In this document: in pieces, positions 17,260 to 25,110 of the stretch
Layout of the letters: the number at the start of each line of letters is the position of its first letter
How positions within the stretch are numbered: the first letter of the stretch is position 1
NCBI GenBank assembly: GCA_948434005.1
Contig: CAOJEH010000008.1
Coordinates: forward strand, 1-60,840
Direction: 5' to 3'
DNA from: an uncultured Mycoplasmatota bacterium
Lineage (GTDB): Bacteria > Bacillota_I > Bacilli_A > RF39 > UBA660
Length of the DNA stretch: 60,840 bases
Made by a program: the position numbers and the translations under genes
Notes under the pieces: model-generated
Told to the model about the DNA's origin: nothing
What the model saw: only the letters and a program-made list of their open reading frames with translations
Databases searched by the model: none

Positions 17260-17298
17260 ACTTATAATTATAATCATATACTTTTTTAGGTGATAAAC

Positions 17299-18327
17299 TT
17301 GAAAAGATATATGTTTTTTTTATTAATACTATTTCTAATTCCTACATCTGTAATGGCCAAAATGGATACATCTAAATCTAGTATAGTTATGGATATTGAT
17401 AGTGGTAGAATATTTTACAAAAATAATATAAATGAAAAAAGACTCATTGCATCTACTACTAAGATAATGACATCTGTAGTTGCTTTAGAAAAGGGTAAGT
17501 TAAATGATTTTTATACTGCTAAAGAGGAAATCCTTGAAATGTATGGTACTAGTATATATTTAGAATATAATGAAAAAATGTCTTTGAATGATTTACTATA
17601 TGGATTATTACTTAGAAGTGGTAATGATGCTGCTGTTGTAATTGCTAATAATATAGCTAAAGATGAAACTGCTTTTGTTAAATTAATGAATAAGAAAGCT
17701 AAGCAAATAGGGATGAAGAATACTACTTTTTCTAATAGTCATGGATTAGATGAAAAGACAAAGAATTATTCAACTGCCTATGATATGGCTCTTTTATCCA
17801 AATATGCATATAAGAATTTCTCTGAGTATAGGAAGATAACTAAAACTAAAAAATATGAAGCTCAGACTAAAAATAAGAGTTATTTATGGACAAATAGGAA
17901 TAAACTTTTAAATAGTTATAAATATTGTACTGGAGGTAAAAATGGTTATACTCCTAGTGCTGGAAGGACTCTAGTTACAACAGCAAATAAAGATGGACTA
18001 CGTCTTACAACAGTAACTTTAAATGATTCTAATGAATATGAAACTCATAAAAACTTATATGAATATATTTATAATAAATATAAAAAATATAAAATAATTG
18101 ATAAAAATACATTTAATATAAATAAAGAGTTTTTTAAAGATACTTTGTATTTAAAAAAAGATTTTTCTTATCCACTATCAGATAGTGAATTAGATAAAGT
18201 TAAAACTATAGTTAAAGTTACTAAAACAAAAAATTATAGAAATGGTAGTCAAGTAGGTATTATTGATATATATTTATCTAATAAAAAAATAGGTAGTGTT
18301 AAAATATATGTAAAAAAAAATAGTTGA
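17299..18327 (+). CDS. dacF: D-alanyl-D-alanine carboxypeptidase (DacF/PBP5 type)
   Basis: A 342-residue secreted penicillin-binding protein that trims the terminal D-Ala of peptidoglycan stems. I start at TTG 17299 because AGGTGAT lies 7 bases upstream; the in-frame GTG at 17290 is part of that ribosome binding site. The signal peptide ends in SVMA-KM near residue 20. SXXK is Ser52-Thr-Thr-Lys55, SXN is Ser107-Gly-Asn109, and the third motif is KNG (214-216) where KTG is usual. A C-terminal beta domain follows (from about 260). The terminator overlaps the stop codon. Confidence 0.9.
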   Translation: MKRYMFFLLILFLIPTSVMAKMDTSKSSIVMDIDSGRIFYKNNINEKRLIASTTKIMTSVVALEKGKLNDFYTAKEEILEMYGTSIYLEYNEKMSLNDLLYGLLLRSGNDAAVVIANNIAKDETAFVKLMNKKAKQIGMKNTTFSNSHGLDEKTKNYSTAYDMALLSKYAYKNFSEYRKITKTKKYEAQTKNKSYLWTNRNKLLNSYKYCTGGKNGYTPSAGRTLVTTANKDGLRLTTVTLNDSNEYETHKNLYEYIYNKYKKYKIIDKNTFNINKEFFKDTLYLKKDFSYPLSDSELDKVKTIVKVTKTKNYRNGSQVGIIDIYLSNKKIGSVKIYVKKNS

Positions 18328-18338
18328 TACTATTTTTT
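18315..18338. terminator. Bidirectional terminator between convergent genes
   Basis: AAAAAATAGT-TGAT-ACTATTTTTT is a perfect stem with A-tract on the left and T-tract on the right. It serves the carboxypeptidase gene (+) and the phosphoesterase-like gene (-). Confidence 0.85.
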
Positions 18339-19250
18339 GTTTGTTAATCTGAATAAATTTATGCTAGGTCTATTAAATAGTCTGAATTTAGCTTCAGGGG
18401 AGCCTATACCGTTTGATACATATATTTCACTATCATTTACTTTATAGTATGAATCTTTATATTTTTTAGAACCTTCCTTAGTTATTATACCTCCAACAAA
18501 AGGTAATCTTATTTCTCCATTTAGGGAATTTCCTGCTAGAACTAAATTACTATTATACCTTGAAGTTATATCATCAAGATCATCAGTTTCACTCATAATA
18601 GTAATTGTATATATATTGGAATTATGAGTTTCTTCACTAAAGTATTTATATGCTTTATCGATTTCTCTTTCTTTCTGATTTAGACTAGAAAGACCTACCA
18701 TAAGAATAGGAGTATTATCATTATTATATATTAAATCATAATTATTATTTAATATTATAAAATCACTTTGGTTCATAATAGTATTAAATATATCTTTATC
18801 ATTTTTTCCACTAACCGCATATTTACCCATTGTTGTATTTATTTCTTGTAATTCAGAAATTAATTTTTCTTGTTCTTTTGTTTTAATATTATAATTTTTA
18901 TCTATTAAATTACCTGTAAATACTACAATATCTGGTTTTCTTTCATTTATAATTTTTACTATTTTTTTAACTTCTTTATTAAAAATAGTAGATCCATATT
19001 CTAAATCAGAAAACTGAATAATTTTTATTCCATTCATACTACTAGGTATTTTTTCATTTCTTATTCTTTCTTCTTTAACAATTATATTTTTAGATATATA
19101 ATCTGTATAAGTAGATATAATTAATATAGCAATAAAAGAACATATAAAAATCTTTATAATTATCTTTATAGCTTTAATGCGTTTTTCTCTTTTTAATTCT
19201 TGTTCTAGTTCATCTTGTTTCTTCTTATTCTTTTCTTCACGACTAGACAT
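18330..19250 (-). CDS. Membrane-anchored metallophosphoesterase-like protein lacking metal ligands
   Basis: I start at the ATG at 19250-19248, preceded by GGTGAGG (306 residues). A basic N-terminus is followed by one membrane helix (about 32-50), then a YkuE-type calcineurin-like fold. Every metal-binding motif has changed: the usual D-x-H is DLE (82-84), GD is GN (113-114), GNHD is GKND (148-151), SHxPD is SETDD, and GHTHGGQ is GNSLNGE (about 240-246). Flanking hydrophobic strands and IRLPFVGG are kept. It is therefore probably an inactive relative with a binding or structural role. The frame is intact, so it is not a simple pseudogene. Confidence 0.75.
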   Translation of the reverse strand: MSSREEKNKKKQDELEQELKREKRIKAIKIIIKIFICSFIAILIISTYTDYISKNIIVKEERIRNEKIPSSMNGIKIIQFSDLEYGSTIFNKEVKKIVKIINERKPDIVVFTGNLIDKNYNIKTKEQEKLISELQEINTTMGKYAVSGKNDKDIFNTIMNQSDFIILNNNYDLIYNNDNTPILMVGLSSLNQKEREIDKAYKYFSEETHNSNIYTITIMSETDDLDDITSRYNSNLVLAGNSLNGEIRLPFVGGIITKEGSKKYKDSYYKVNDSEIYVSNGIGSPEAKFRLFNRPSINLFRLTNKK

Positions 19251-19311
19251 ATGCCTCACCAATTATATTGTAACATATATTTTTAAATTTATTTTATTTT
19301 TTTATAAAATA

Positions 19312-19320
19312 TGTTATTAT
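19312..19320 (+). promoter_or_regulatory. Extended -10 promoter
   Basis: TGT-TATTAT lies 30 bases before the transporter gene start. Confidence 0.45.
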
Positions 19321-19349
19321 ATGTATAGTAGAGGTATGGAGGTTATTAT

Positions 19350-19982
19350 ATGGATAAGAAACAAAAATCTAAAGTAGATTCTAAAACAAAGGAAAAGAGA
19401 AAAAGAAAGAAAAAAATTACAAAAAAAGAAGTAGAAAATGAATTTTTAATGTTTGCATTTTTACTTTCTACAATATCAATTTTAGCTACAGCACTTAAGA
19501 GTTATACGTTTCCATTATTAGGTTGTGATATTTCATTTTCAGTTTTTATATTACCTTGTATATTATTTACTAGTAATTATATAACTAAGAAATTTGGTTT
19601 TATTTATAGCCTTAAAGCAATTATTATTGCTACACTTATTATTATTGCATTTATAATACTTATAGAGGATTTAATAGGTAAACAATTAGATTTCATTGAA
19701 ATAGGTTCTCAATCAATAAGTTATTTTGTAAGTATGTTTATTAATTCTGCTATATATTATTATATAATTTCTAATATGGAAATAAAAAGGAATGGTATAC
19801 TTGTTTATTTTTGTTATATATTTTCTATGTTTATAAACCATATGATATATATGTTATTTACAATGAATATGATAGTTACAGATTCATTTTGGCAGGTATA
19901 TTTTACTTCAGTTTTAATAGAAGCAGTTATAGCAATACCTTTAGTAGTATACGATGAAAAAATAAAAAGAGGCATCGAGTAA
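19350..19982 (+). CDS. VUT-family membrane protein (possible queuosine-precursor transporter)
   Basis: A 210-residue protein with a strongly basic cytoplasmic N-terminus (about 1-30) and about six membrane helices. The spacing of helices, with polar NYITKKFGF after helix 2, recalls the YhhQ/VUT family that imports queuosine precursors. The family motifs are weak, so this is a tentative family call. TGGAGGT lies 7 bases before the ATG. No queuosine synthesis genes are nearby. Confidence 0.5.
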   Translation: MDKKQKSKVDSKTKEKRKRKKKITKKEVENEFLMFAFLLSTISILATALKSYTFPLLGCDISFSVFILPCILFTSNYITKKFGFIYSLKAIIIATLIIIAFIILIEDLIGKQLDFIEIGSQSISYFVSMFINSAIYYYIISNMEIKRNGILVYFCYIFSMFINHMIYMLFTMNMIVTDSFWQVYFTSVLIEAVIAIPLVVYDEKIKRGIE

Positions 19983-19997
19983 AATGCTTCTTTTTTT
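19968..19997. terminator. Terminator between convergent genes
   Basis: AGAGGCAT / ATGCTTCT with one G-T pair and loop CGAGTAAA, then seven T. It overlaps the transporter stop codon. Confidence 0.75.
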
Positions 19998-20679
19998 ATG
20001 CTAATATAGATAATAATGTTAGTATAGTATTGTGTAACATATGAACAAATATTGATGAAAATACTGTATCAGTTTTATAATATGCTGTTGCAAAGGCAAT
20101 ACCTAATGATGAGTATGGAATTATAAATAAAAATTGCTCTAAGCTTTTAGCACCAATGACATGTAAATATCCAAATACAATTCCTGATATTATTATAAAT
20201 AGCCATTTGTTATTTATAATGCTTTTAAAAGCTTTCCTAAATAGTAATTCTTCATTAATAGGAGCGATAAGTCCTGCTTCTATTAACATTATATATGGAG
20301 CAGAATCAATCATTTTTTGAACACCTTTTTCATTTGTGGCTTGTCCACCACCTAATACAAAGTTTATTATAATATTTGATACTACCATTACAGCTAATCC
20401 TATTAACCAATATTTTATACTAGTATCTACATTTTCTGACATATTCTTTCTAAATATTTTCCATTCCCTTTTTAAATCGTTTTTATACATTAATACTGTA
20501 ATTATTAAGAATATTATATTGTTTATTAGTGATAAAATCACTTCAGTTGCTGAAGAAATTTTATCAACATTAATATTAGCTATATATATAATAGGAAGTA
20601 TAAATATATTTCTATAAAAGAATAAAGTTATAAGAATAGCTAATTTTATAATATTTTTTAATATATTTTTATTTTTCAT
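19996..20679 (-). CDS. CPBP-family intramembrane metalloprotease
   Basis: A 227-residue integral membrane protein with about six to seven helices. The three CPBP (CAAX-type, Abi) motifs are present: EELLFR (Glu143-Glu144, Arg148), FGYLH (His173) and HMLHN (213-217). These glutamates and histidines form the active site in family members, so it is probably an active protease. Substrates in Bacillota are mostly unknown; some members give bacteriocin immunity. It is monocistronic and faces the transporter gene. Confidence 0.88.
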   Translation of the reverse strand: MKNKNILKNIIKLAILITLFFYRNIFILPIIYIANINVDKISSATEVILSLINNIIFLIITVLMYKNDLKREWKIFRKNMSENVDTSIKYWLIGLAVMVVSNIIINFVLGGGQATNEKGVQKMIDSAPYIMLIEAGLIAPINEELLFRKAFKSIINNKWLFIIISGIVFGYLHVIGAKSLEQFLFIIPYSSLGIAFATAYYKTDTVFSSIFVHMLHNTILTLLSILA

Positions 20680-20770
20680 ATAATCACCAATATTATATTA
20701 TCATAAATATTAATTAAAATCTAATATTGTTTATCTAATTAATCATTATTTTTACTATTTAAATAGAATA

Positions 20771-20779
20771 TGGTATAAT
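20771..20779 (+). promoter_or_regulatory. Extended -10 promoter
   Basis: TGG-TATAAT lies 35 bases before the next gene start. Confidence 0.6.
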
Positions 20780-20813
20780 ATAACCATAATAGTTTATTTA
20801 AGAAGGAGTAGTT

Positions 20814-21125
20814 ATGTCAAAAGTAAGTAAAAATAGTTTATCAAGTAATGAAGGCCATATTACTAAAAAGACACCTACAAAAAGTTTTATTGATAATATT
20901 GATAAAATGAGAAATTCACATATAAGAAACTGCACTGGTTTATATATGGGATATGAATATGAAGATTATTCTAAAAATCAAGAACAGAAAGATTTGGAAT
21001 ATTATAAAAGATTTATTAATAGTTCTGCATATGATGATATTAGAGAAGTTGAAGTTGAAATGGGAAAAACTTTAACTCTTTCAAAATTAGGAAAAATTAG
21101 TAGTATGCGTGATGATTACCATTAG
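20814..21125 (+). CDS. Small hypothetical protein
   Basis: A 103-residue soluble, mostly helical and charged protein. No membrane segment, Cys motif or known domain is seen (one Cys, in RNCTGLYMGYEYEDY). It has a good promoter and the ribosome binding site AGAAGGAG, and stands alone ahead of the nusA cluster. The function is unknown. Confidence 0.6.
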   Translation: MSKVSKNSLSSNEGHITKKTPTKSFIDNIDKMRNSHIRNCTGLYMGYEYEDYSKNQEQKDLEYYKRFINSSAYDDIREVEVEMGKTLTLSKLGKISSMRDDYH

Positions 21126-21180
21126 TTTTACTTATGAAATATAATATTTTTAATAAAACCTTTTAATTTTATAAAAACTG

Positions 21181-21189
21181 TGTTATAAT
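21181..21189 (+). promoter_or_regulatory. Extended -10 promoter of the rimP-like/nusA operon
   Basis: TGT-TATAAT lies 60 bases before the rimP-like start, leaving a leader with a strong hairpin. Confidence 0.6.
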
Positions 21190-21202
21190 CTATAAAGAAA
21201 GG

Positions 21203-21226
21203 AGGAGTGGAGATATATCCACTCCT
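21203..21226 (+). promoter_or_regulatory. Leader hairpin of the nusA operon
   Basis: AGGAGTGGA (21203-21211) pairs perfectly with TCCACTCCT (21218-21226), loop GATATA. It is unusually GC-rich for this DNA and lies between the promoter and the ribosome binding site GGGAGGTG. There is no U-tract of terminator quality. In other bacteria NusA regulates its own operon through leader termination. A similar role here is inference. Confidence 0.55.
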
Positions 21227-21248
21227 TTAAATATGTGGGAGGTGTATT

Positions 21249-21509
21249 ATGAAAGATGTAGTTGCATCTTTAGTTAATTCTAAAATAGAGAGTTTAAATA
21301 TGTATGTTTCGGATGCATTTATTTCTAAGGTAGAAGGTAAAAATGTATTTAATATTGTACTTGATAGTGATACTTTAATTGATTTAAATAGAATAACTGA
21401 TGCATCTAGAATCATAAATGATATTATGGATAATACAAATGAAATAGAGCATAATTATGATGAATTAGATATTTATTCAGAGGAAAAAGGAGAGAGTATT
21501 GATGAATAG
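21249..21509 (+). CDS. Shortened RimP-like protein (N-terminal domain only)
   Basis: An 86-residue protein located where rimP normally precedes nusA. The stretch FNIVLDSDTLIDLNRITDASRIINDIMD resembles the RimP N-terminal pattern (hydrophobic-V-I-D-s-d-x-x-I-dl-d-c..aSr.I...LD). RimP, a 30S maturation factor, usually has about 150 residues with a C-terminal SH3-like domain. Here the frame ends 11 bases inside nusA and the second domain and the LEVSSPG signature are missing. GGGAGGTG gives a good start. It is either a true minimal RimP or a decayed remnant kept for coupling to nusA. Confidence 0.6.
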   Translation: MKDVVASLVNSKIESLNMYVSDAFISKVEGKNVFNIVLDSDTLIDLNRITDASRIINDIMDNTNEIEHNYDELDIYSEEKGESIDE

Positions 21510-22638
21510 TAAAGAATTCTTAAATGCAGTTGATAATATTGTTAAGGAAAAAGGTATTGATAGTGAGGTTGTATTTGAAGCAATGGAACTTGCTTTAACT
21601 TCTGCTTATAAAAAGAATTTTAATTCAAAGACAAATGTTAAAGTATTAATAAATCGTGATACAGGAGATATTAAAGTTTATTCTTATTTAACAGTAGTAG
21701 ATGATGATAAATTAGAAGATTATCCAGATGAAGTGGAAGTAGATGAAGAAGGTAATGAAATTTTACCAGAATTATTTAATCCTGATATTGAAATTAAATT
21801 AAAGGATGCTCGTCGTGAAGATAAATCATTAAATATTGGAGATACCATTGATACAGAAGTTACACCAAAAGATTTTGGACGTGTTGCTGCATCAACTGCA
21901 AAACAAGTTATTGTTCAAAAAATGCGTGAAGCAGAAAGAAATAGTATTATGGATGAATATGGAGATAAACAAGATGAATTACTTGTTGGAACAGTAGCAC
22001 TTGAGGATACAGATAATTATTTTATTGATTTAGGGCGTACTAATGGTATTTTACCTAAAAAGGATATAATACCTGGTGAAAAGATTGAAATGGGTAGTCA
22101 AATAAAAGTATATGTTACTAAAGTTGACAATAATGGTAAAAGTTTACTTATTCTACTTTCAAGAAATCACTATGGCTTTGTAAAACGTCTATTTGAACTT
22201 GAAATTCCTGAATTATCAGATGGTTCTATTTTACTTTATAGTGTAGCAAGAGATGCTGGAAATAGAAGTAAGGTTGCAGTATATTCTGAAAATCCTAATA
22301 TAGATCCAATTGGAGCTTGTATTGGAGAAAAAGGTTCTCGTATTGCTCGTATTATAGAAGAGTTACATGGTGAGAAGATTGATGTTGTTAGATATGATAA
22401 TGATCCAGCTATATTTATAGAAAATGCTTTATCACCTGCAAAGAATTTAAAAGTTGCTATAACTGATCCTAAAAAACAAGAAGCTATGGTTATTGCAGAT
22501 GATGAAAATTTCTCACTTGCAATAGGTAAAAAAGGTCAAAATGCTAGACTTGCAAGTAGATTAACACGTTATCGTATTGATATAAAAAATTATGAGCAAG
22601 CTAGAAGTGAAGGAATTAATTTTAGAGAAGAAGCATAA
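21502..22638 (+). CDS. nusA: Transcription termination/antitermination factor NusA
   Basis: A 378-residue factor that binds RNA polymerase and RNA to control pausing, termination and antitermination. I start at ATG 21502, 9-10 bases after AAAAAGGAGA, not the preceding TTG. Domains are the N-terminal polymerase-binding domain (about 1-130), S1 (about 135-205, VGTVALEDTDNYFIDLG), KH1 (about 230-290, PIGACIGEKGSRI) and KH2 (about 300-365, AIGKKGQNARLASRLT). It lacks the C-terminal acidic repeats of Proteobacteria, as is normal in Bacillota. It overlaps the rimP-like gene by 8 bases. Confidence 0.96.
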   Translation: MNSKEFLNAVDNIVKEKGIDSEVVFEAMELALTSAYKKNFNSKTNVKVLINRDTGDIKVYSYLTVVDDDKLEDYPDEVEVDEEGNEILPELFNPDIEIKLKDARREDKSLNIGDTIDTEVTPKDFGRVAASTAKQVIVQKMREAERNSIMDEYGDKQDELLVGTVALEDTDNYFIDLGRTNGILPKKDIIPGEKIEMGSQIKVYVTKVDNNGKSLLILLSRNHYGFVKRLFELEIPELSDGSILLYSVARDAGNRSKVAVYSENPNIDPIGACIGEKGSRIARIIEELHGEKIDVVRYDNDPAIFIENALSPAKNLKVAITDPKKQEAMVIADDENFSLAIGKKGQNARLASRLTRYRIDIKNYEQARSEGINFREEA

Positions 22639-22652
22639 TAAGGTGATTAATT

Positions 22653-22916
22653 ATGAAAAAAAGAAAAATACCCTTAAGAACTTGTGTAATTACAAAGGAA
22701 GTCTTACCTAAAGGTGAGTTACTTAGAATTGTTAGAACACCAACTGGTGAAGTTGTCGTTGATGAAACAGGAAAAATTAATGGACGAGGAGCATATATTA
22801 AAAAAGACATTACAATTATAGAGAAAGCTCGTAAAAGTAAAATTTTAGATAAAAGATTAGAGTGTAATGTTTCGGATGATTTATATGAAGAGATTAAATT
22901 AGTATGTGAAAAATAA
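22653..22916 (+). CDS. rnpM: RNase P modulator RnpM (YlxR)
   Basis: An 87-residue protein of the YlxR/DUF448 family. It has the characteristic PLRTCVITKEVLPKGELLRIVR and GRGAYI blocks. YlxR was shown in Bacillus to bind RNase P RNA and modulate its activity. It sits between nusA and infB as expected. The L7Ae-like ylxQ gene that usually follows is absent: infB starts 18 bases downstream. Confidence 0.92.
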   Translation: MKKRKIPLRTCVITKEVLPKGELLRIVRTPTGEVVVDETGKINGRGAYIKKDITIIEKARKSKILDKRLECNVSDDLYEEIKLVCEK

Positions 22917-22933
22917 GAAAGAGGTGATTATTT

Positions 22934-25078
22934 ATGATGAGTTTGATTGAATATGCAGGAGATGTTAATAAAAGTGTAGATGAAATAAAAGCACTATGTG
23001 ATAAAATAGGTATAGCTTATGAAAATGAAGACTCAACTTTAACTGAAGATGATATTATTTTGCTTGATAACGAAATACAAGATCAAGAAGATTATATAAG
23101 TGATGATGATTCTTCAAGTTACGTAAGCGAAGATGAGTTAGATGATGAAGAGGTAAGTGAAAAAGCTGAGGCTCTTGCACAAGCAGCTAATATCGATTTA
23201 GATAATCAAGAAAGATTTGAAAAAGTTAAAACTAAGGTAGTAAAAAAAGCAGAAGCTAAAAATAATTTTATTAAAGAAAGAAAGAAAATATATAAACATC
23301 GTGAAAAATTACAAAGTAATGAAGCTAAACAAGATGATAATGTTATTTTATATAAAGATGGCATGACTATTGGTGATATAGCAACTTTATTAGATGTTAG
23401 TGGAGTTGAACTAGTAAAGAAAGTTATTGCTTTAGGTATAATGGCAAACGTAAATCAAAGTATTGATTTTGAAACCGCAGAAGTATTAATTAGTGATTAT
23501 GATAAAGTATTAAAAAGAGAAGAAACTAGTGATATTTCAAATTTTGAAAACTTTGAAATAGAAGATAATGAAGAAGATTTAATATCACGTCCTCCAGTTG
23601 TTACGATAATGGGTCATGTAGATCATGGTAAAACAACATTACTTGATACAATAAGAAAAACAAATGTGGTCAGTGGAGAAGCTGGTGGTATTACTCAAGC
23701 AATAGGTGCTTATTCAGTTTTATGTGAAGGAAGAAAAATAACATTTATTGATACACCAGGACATGAAGCATTTACTGAAATGAGAGCTCGTGGTGCAGGG
23801 GTAACAGATGTTGTTATCATTATAGTTGCTGCTGATGATGGTGTTATGCCTCAAACTAGGGAAGCAATTGATCATGCTAAAGCAGCTAAAGTTCCTATTA
23901 TAGTTGCTATTAATAAAATAGATAAAGAAGATGCTAATCCTGATCGTATAATGACTGAATTAGTAGAAAATGGATTAACTCCTGAAGAATGGGGTGGAGA
24001 TACTGTAGTTTGTAAAATTTCTGCAAAATCTGGTCTAGGTATAGATGAATTATTATCAAATATTTTATTAGTTTCTGATATGCAAGAATTAAAAGCAAAT
24101 CCTAATCGTTATGCTAGTGGAACGGTTATTGAATCTCGTAAAGATAAACAAATTGGTTCAGTTGTATCATTATTAATTCAAAATGGAACTTTAAGATTAG
24201 GTGATCCAATAGTAGTTGGAACATGTTATGGTAAAGTAAGAACTCTTAAAAATGATTTAGGAAAGAACTTAGTAGAAGCACCACCTTCAACTCCAGTAGA
24301 AATAACAGGTATTTCTGATGTGCCTTCAGCAGGAGATAGATTTATGGCTTTTGAAACAGAAAAACAAGCTAAATCAATTGCAGAAGAAAGAGCTATCAGA
24401 GCTAAAGAGGAAGATACTAATAAAAGTGGAATGACACTAGAGGATTTATTTGGACAAATTCAAGAAGGGGTTAAAGAAATAAATGTTATAATTAAAGCAG
24501 ATGTTAATGGTAGTAGTGAAGCTATAAAAGGTTCTTTAGAAAAAATAGATATTGAGGGTGCAAAAATAAATATTGTTAGAAGTAGTGTTGGTGCAATAAC
24601 TGAAAGTGATGTAGTACTTGCATCAGCTTCAAAAGCAATAATTATTGGATTTAATGTTCGTGCAAATGCAAAGACATCTGATATTGCTAAAGAGTATGGC
24701 ATCGAAATTAGAAATTACGATATTATTTATAAAGTAGTAGAAGATATGGAAGCAGCAATGAAGGGAATGTTAGATCCTGAATATGAAGAAAATGTTATAG
24801 GTACTGTAGAAATTAGACAAATATTTAAATTTTCTAAAGTTGGTTTAATTGCAGGTTGTCATGTTCTAACAGGTAATGTAAAAAATAATTCTAATGCTAG
24901 AATAATACGTGATGGTACAGTTATTTATAATGGTAAGGTTAAAACATTACAACGTGAAAAAGATCAAGTTAAAGAAGTTAGCAAAGATATGGATTGTGGT
25001 ATAACCTTAGAAAACTGTCAAGATTATAAAGAAAAAGATATTATTGAAGTTTATGAATTAGTCGAGATAAAGAGATAA
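22934..25078 (+). CDS. infB: Translation initiation factor IF-2
   Basis: A 714-residue GTPase that brings initiator tRNA to the ribosome. An N-terminal IF2_N-type helical domain (about 1-35) and an acidic, Lys-rich linker lead to a second IF2_N domain (about 140-195). The GTPase begins near residue 220: GHVDHGKTT (G1), DTPGHE (G3) and NKID (G4). The C-terminal beta-barrel and fMet-tRNA binding domains complete the protein. Total length is at the short end for Bacillota. The ribosome binding site is GAGGTGATT; two ATG codons are adjacent (22934 and 22937). Confidence 0.97.
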   Translation: MMSLIEYAGDVNKSVDEIKALCDKIGIAYENEDSTLTEDDIILLDNEIQDQEDYISDDDSSSYVSEDELDDEEVSEKAEALAQAANIDLDNQERFEKVKTKVVKKAEAKNNFIKERKKIYKHREKLQSNEAKQDDNVILYKDGMTIGDIATLLDVSGVELVKKVIALGIMANVNQSIDFETAEVLISDYDKVLKREETSDISNFENFEIEDNEEDLISRPPVVTIMGHVDHGKTTLLDTIRKTNVVSGEAGGITQAIGAYSVLCEGRKITFIDTPGHEAFTEMRARGAGVTDVVIIIVAADDGVMPQTREAIDHAKAAKVPIIVAINKIDKEDANPDRIMTELVENGLTPEEWGGDTVVCKISAKSGLGIDELLSNILLVSDMQELKANPNRYASGTVIESRKDKQIGSVVSLLIQNGTLRLGDPIVVGTCYGKVRTLKNDLGKNLVEAPPSTPVEITGISDVPSAGDRFMAFETEKQAKSIAEERAIRAKEEDTNKSGMTLEDLFGQIQEGVKEINVIIKADVNGSSEAIKGSLEKIDIEGAKINIVRSSVGAITESDVVLASASKAIIIGFNVRANAKTSDIAKEYGIEIRNYDIIYKVVEDMEAAMKGMLDPEYEENVIGTVEIRQIFKFSKVGLIAGCHVLTGNVKNNSNARIIRDGTVIYNGKVKTLQREKDQVKEVSKDMDCGITLENCQDYKEKDIIEVYELVEIKR

Positions 25079-25110
25079 AAAAATAGGTACTAGTTTTTAG
25101 TACCTATTTT
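25079..25110. terminator. Bidirectional terminator after infB and the poly-HTH gene
   Basis: AAAAATAGGTACTA pairs with TAGTACCTATTTT, loop GTTTT. The A-tract and T-tract make it work on both strands. The stop codon of the minus-strand gene lies inside it. Confidence 0.85.

Noticed and set aside
21194-21230. Seven-codon leader peptide (GTG at 21207) before the rimP-like gene
   Set aside because: Its potential ribosome binding site is only a few bases from the GTG and the codons are simply the hairpin arms.
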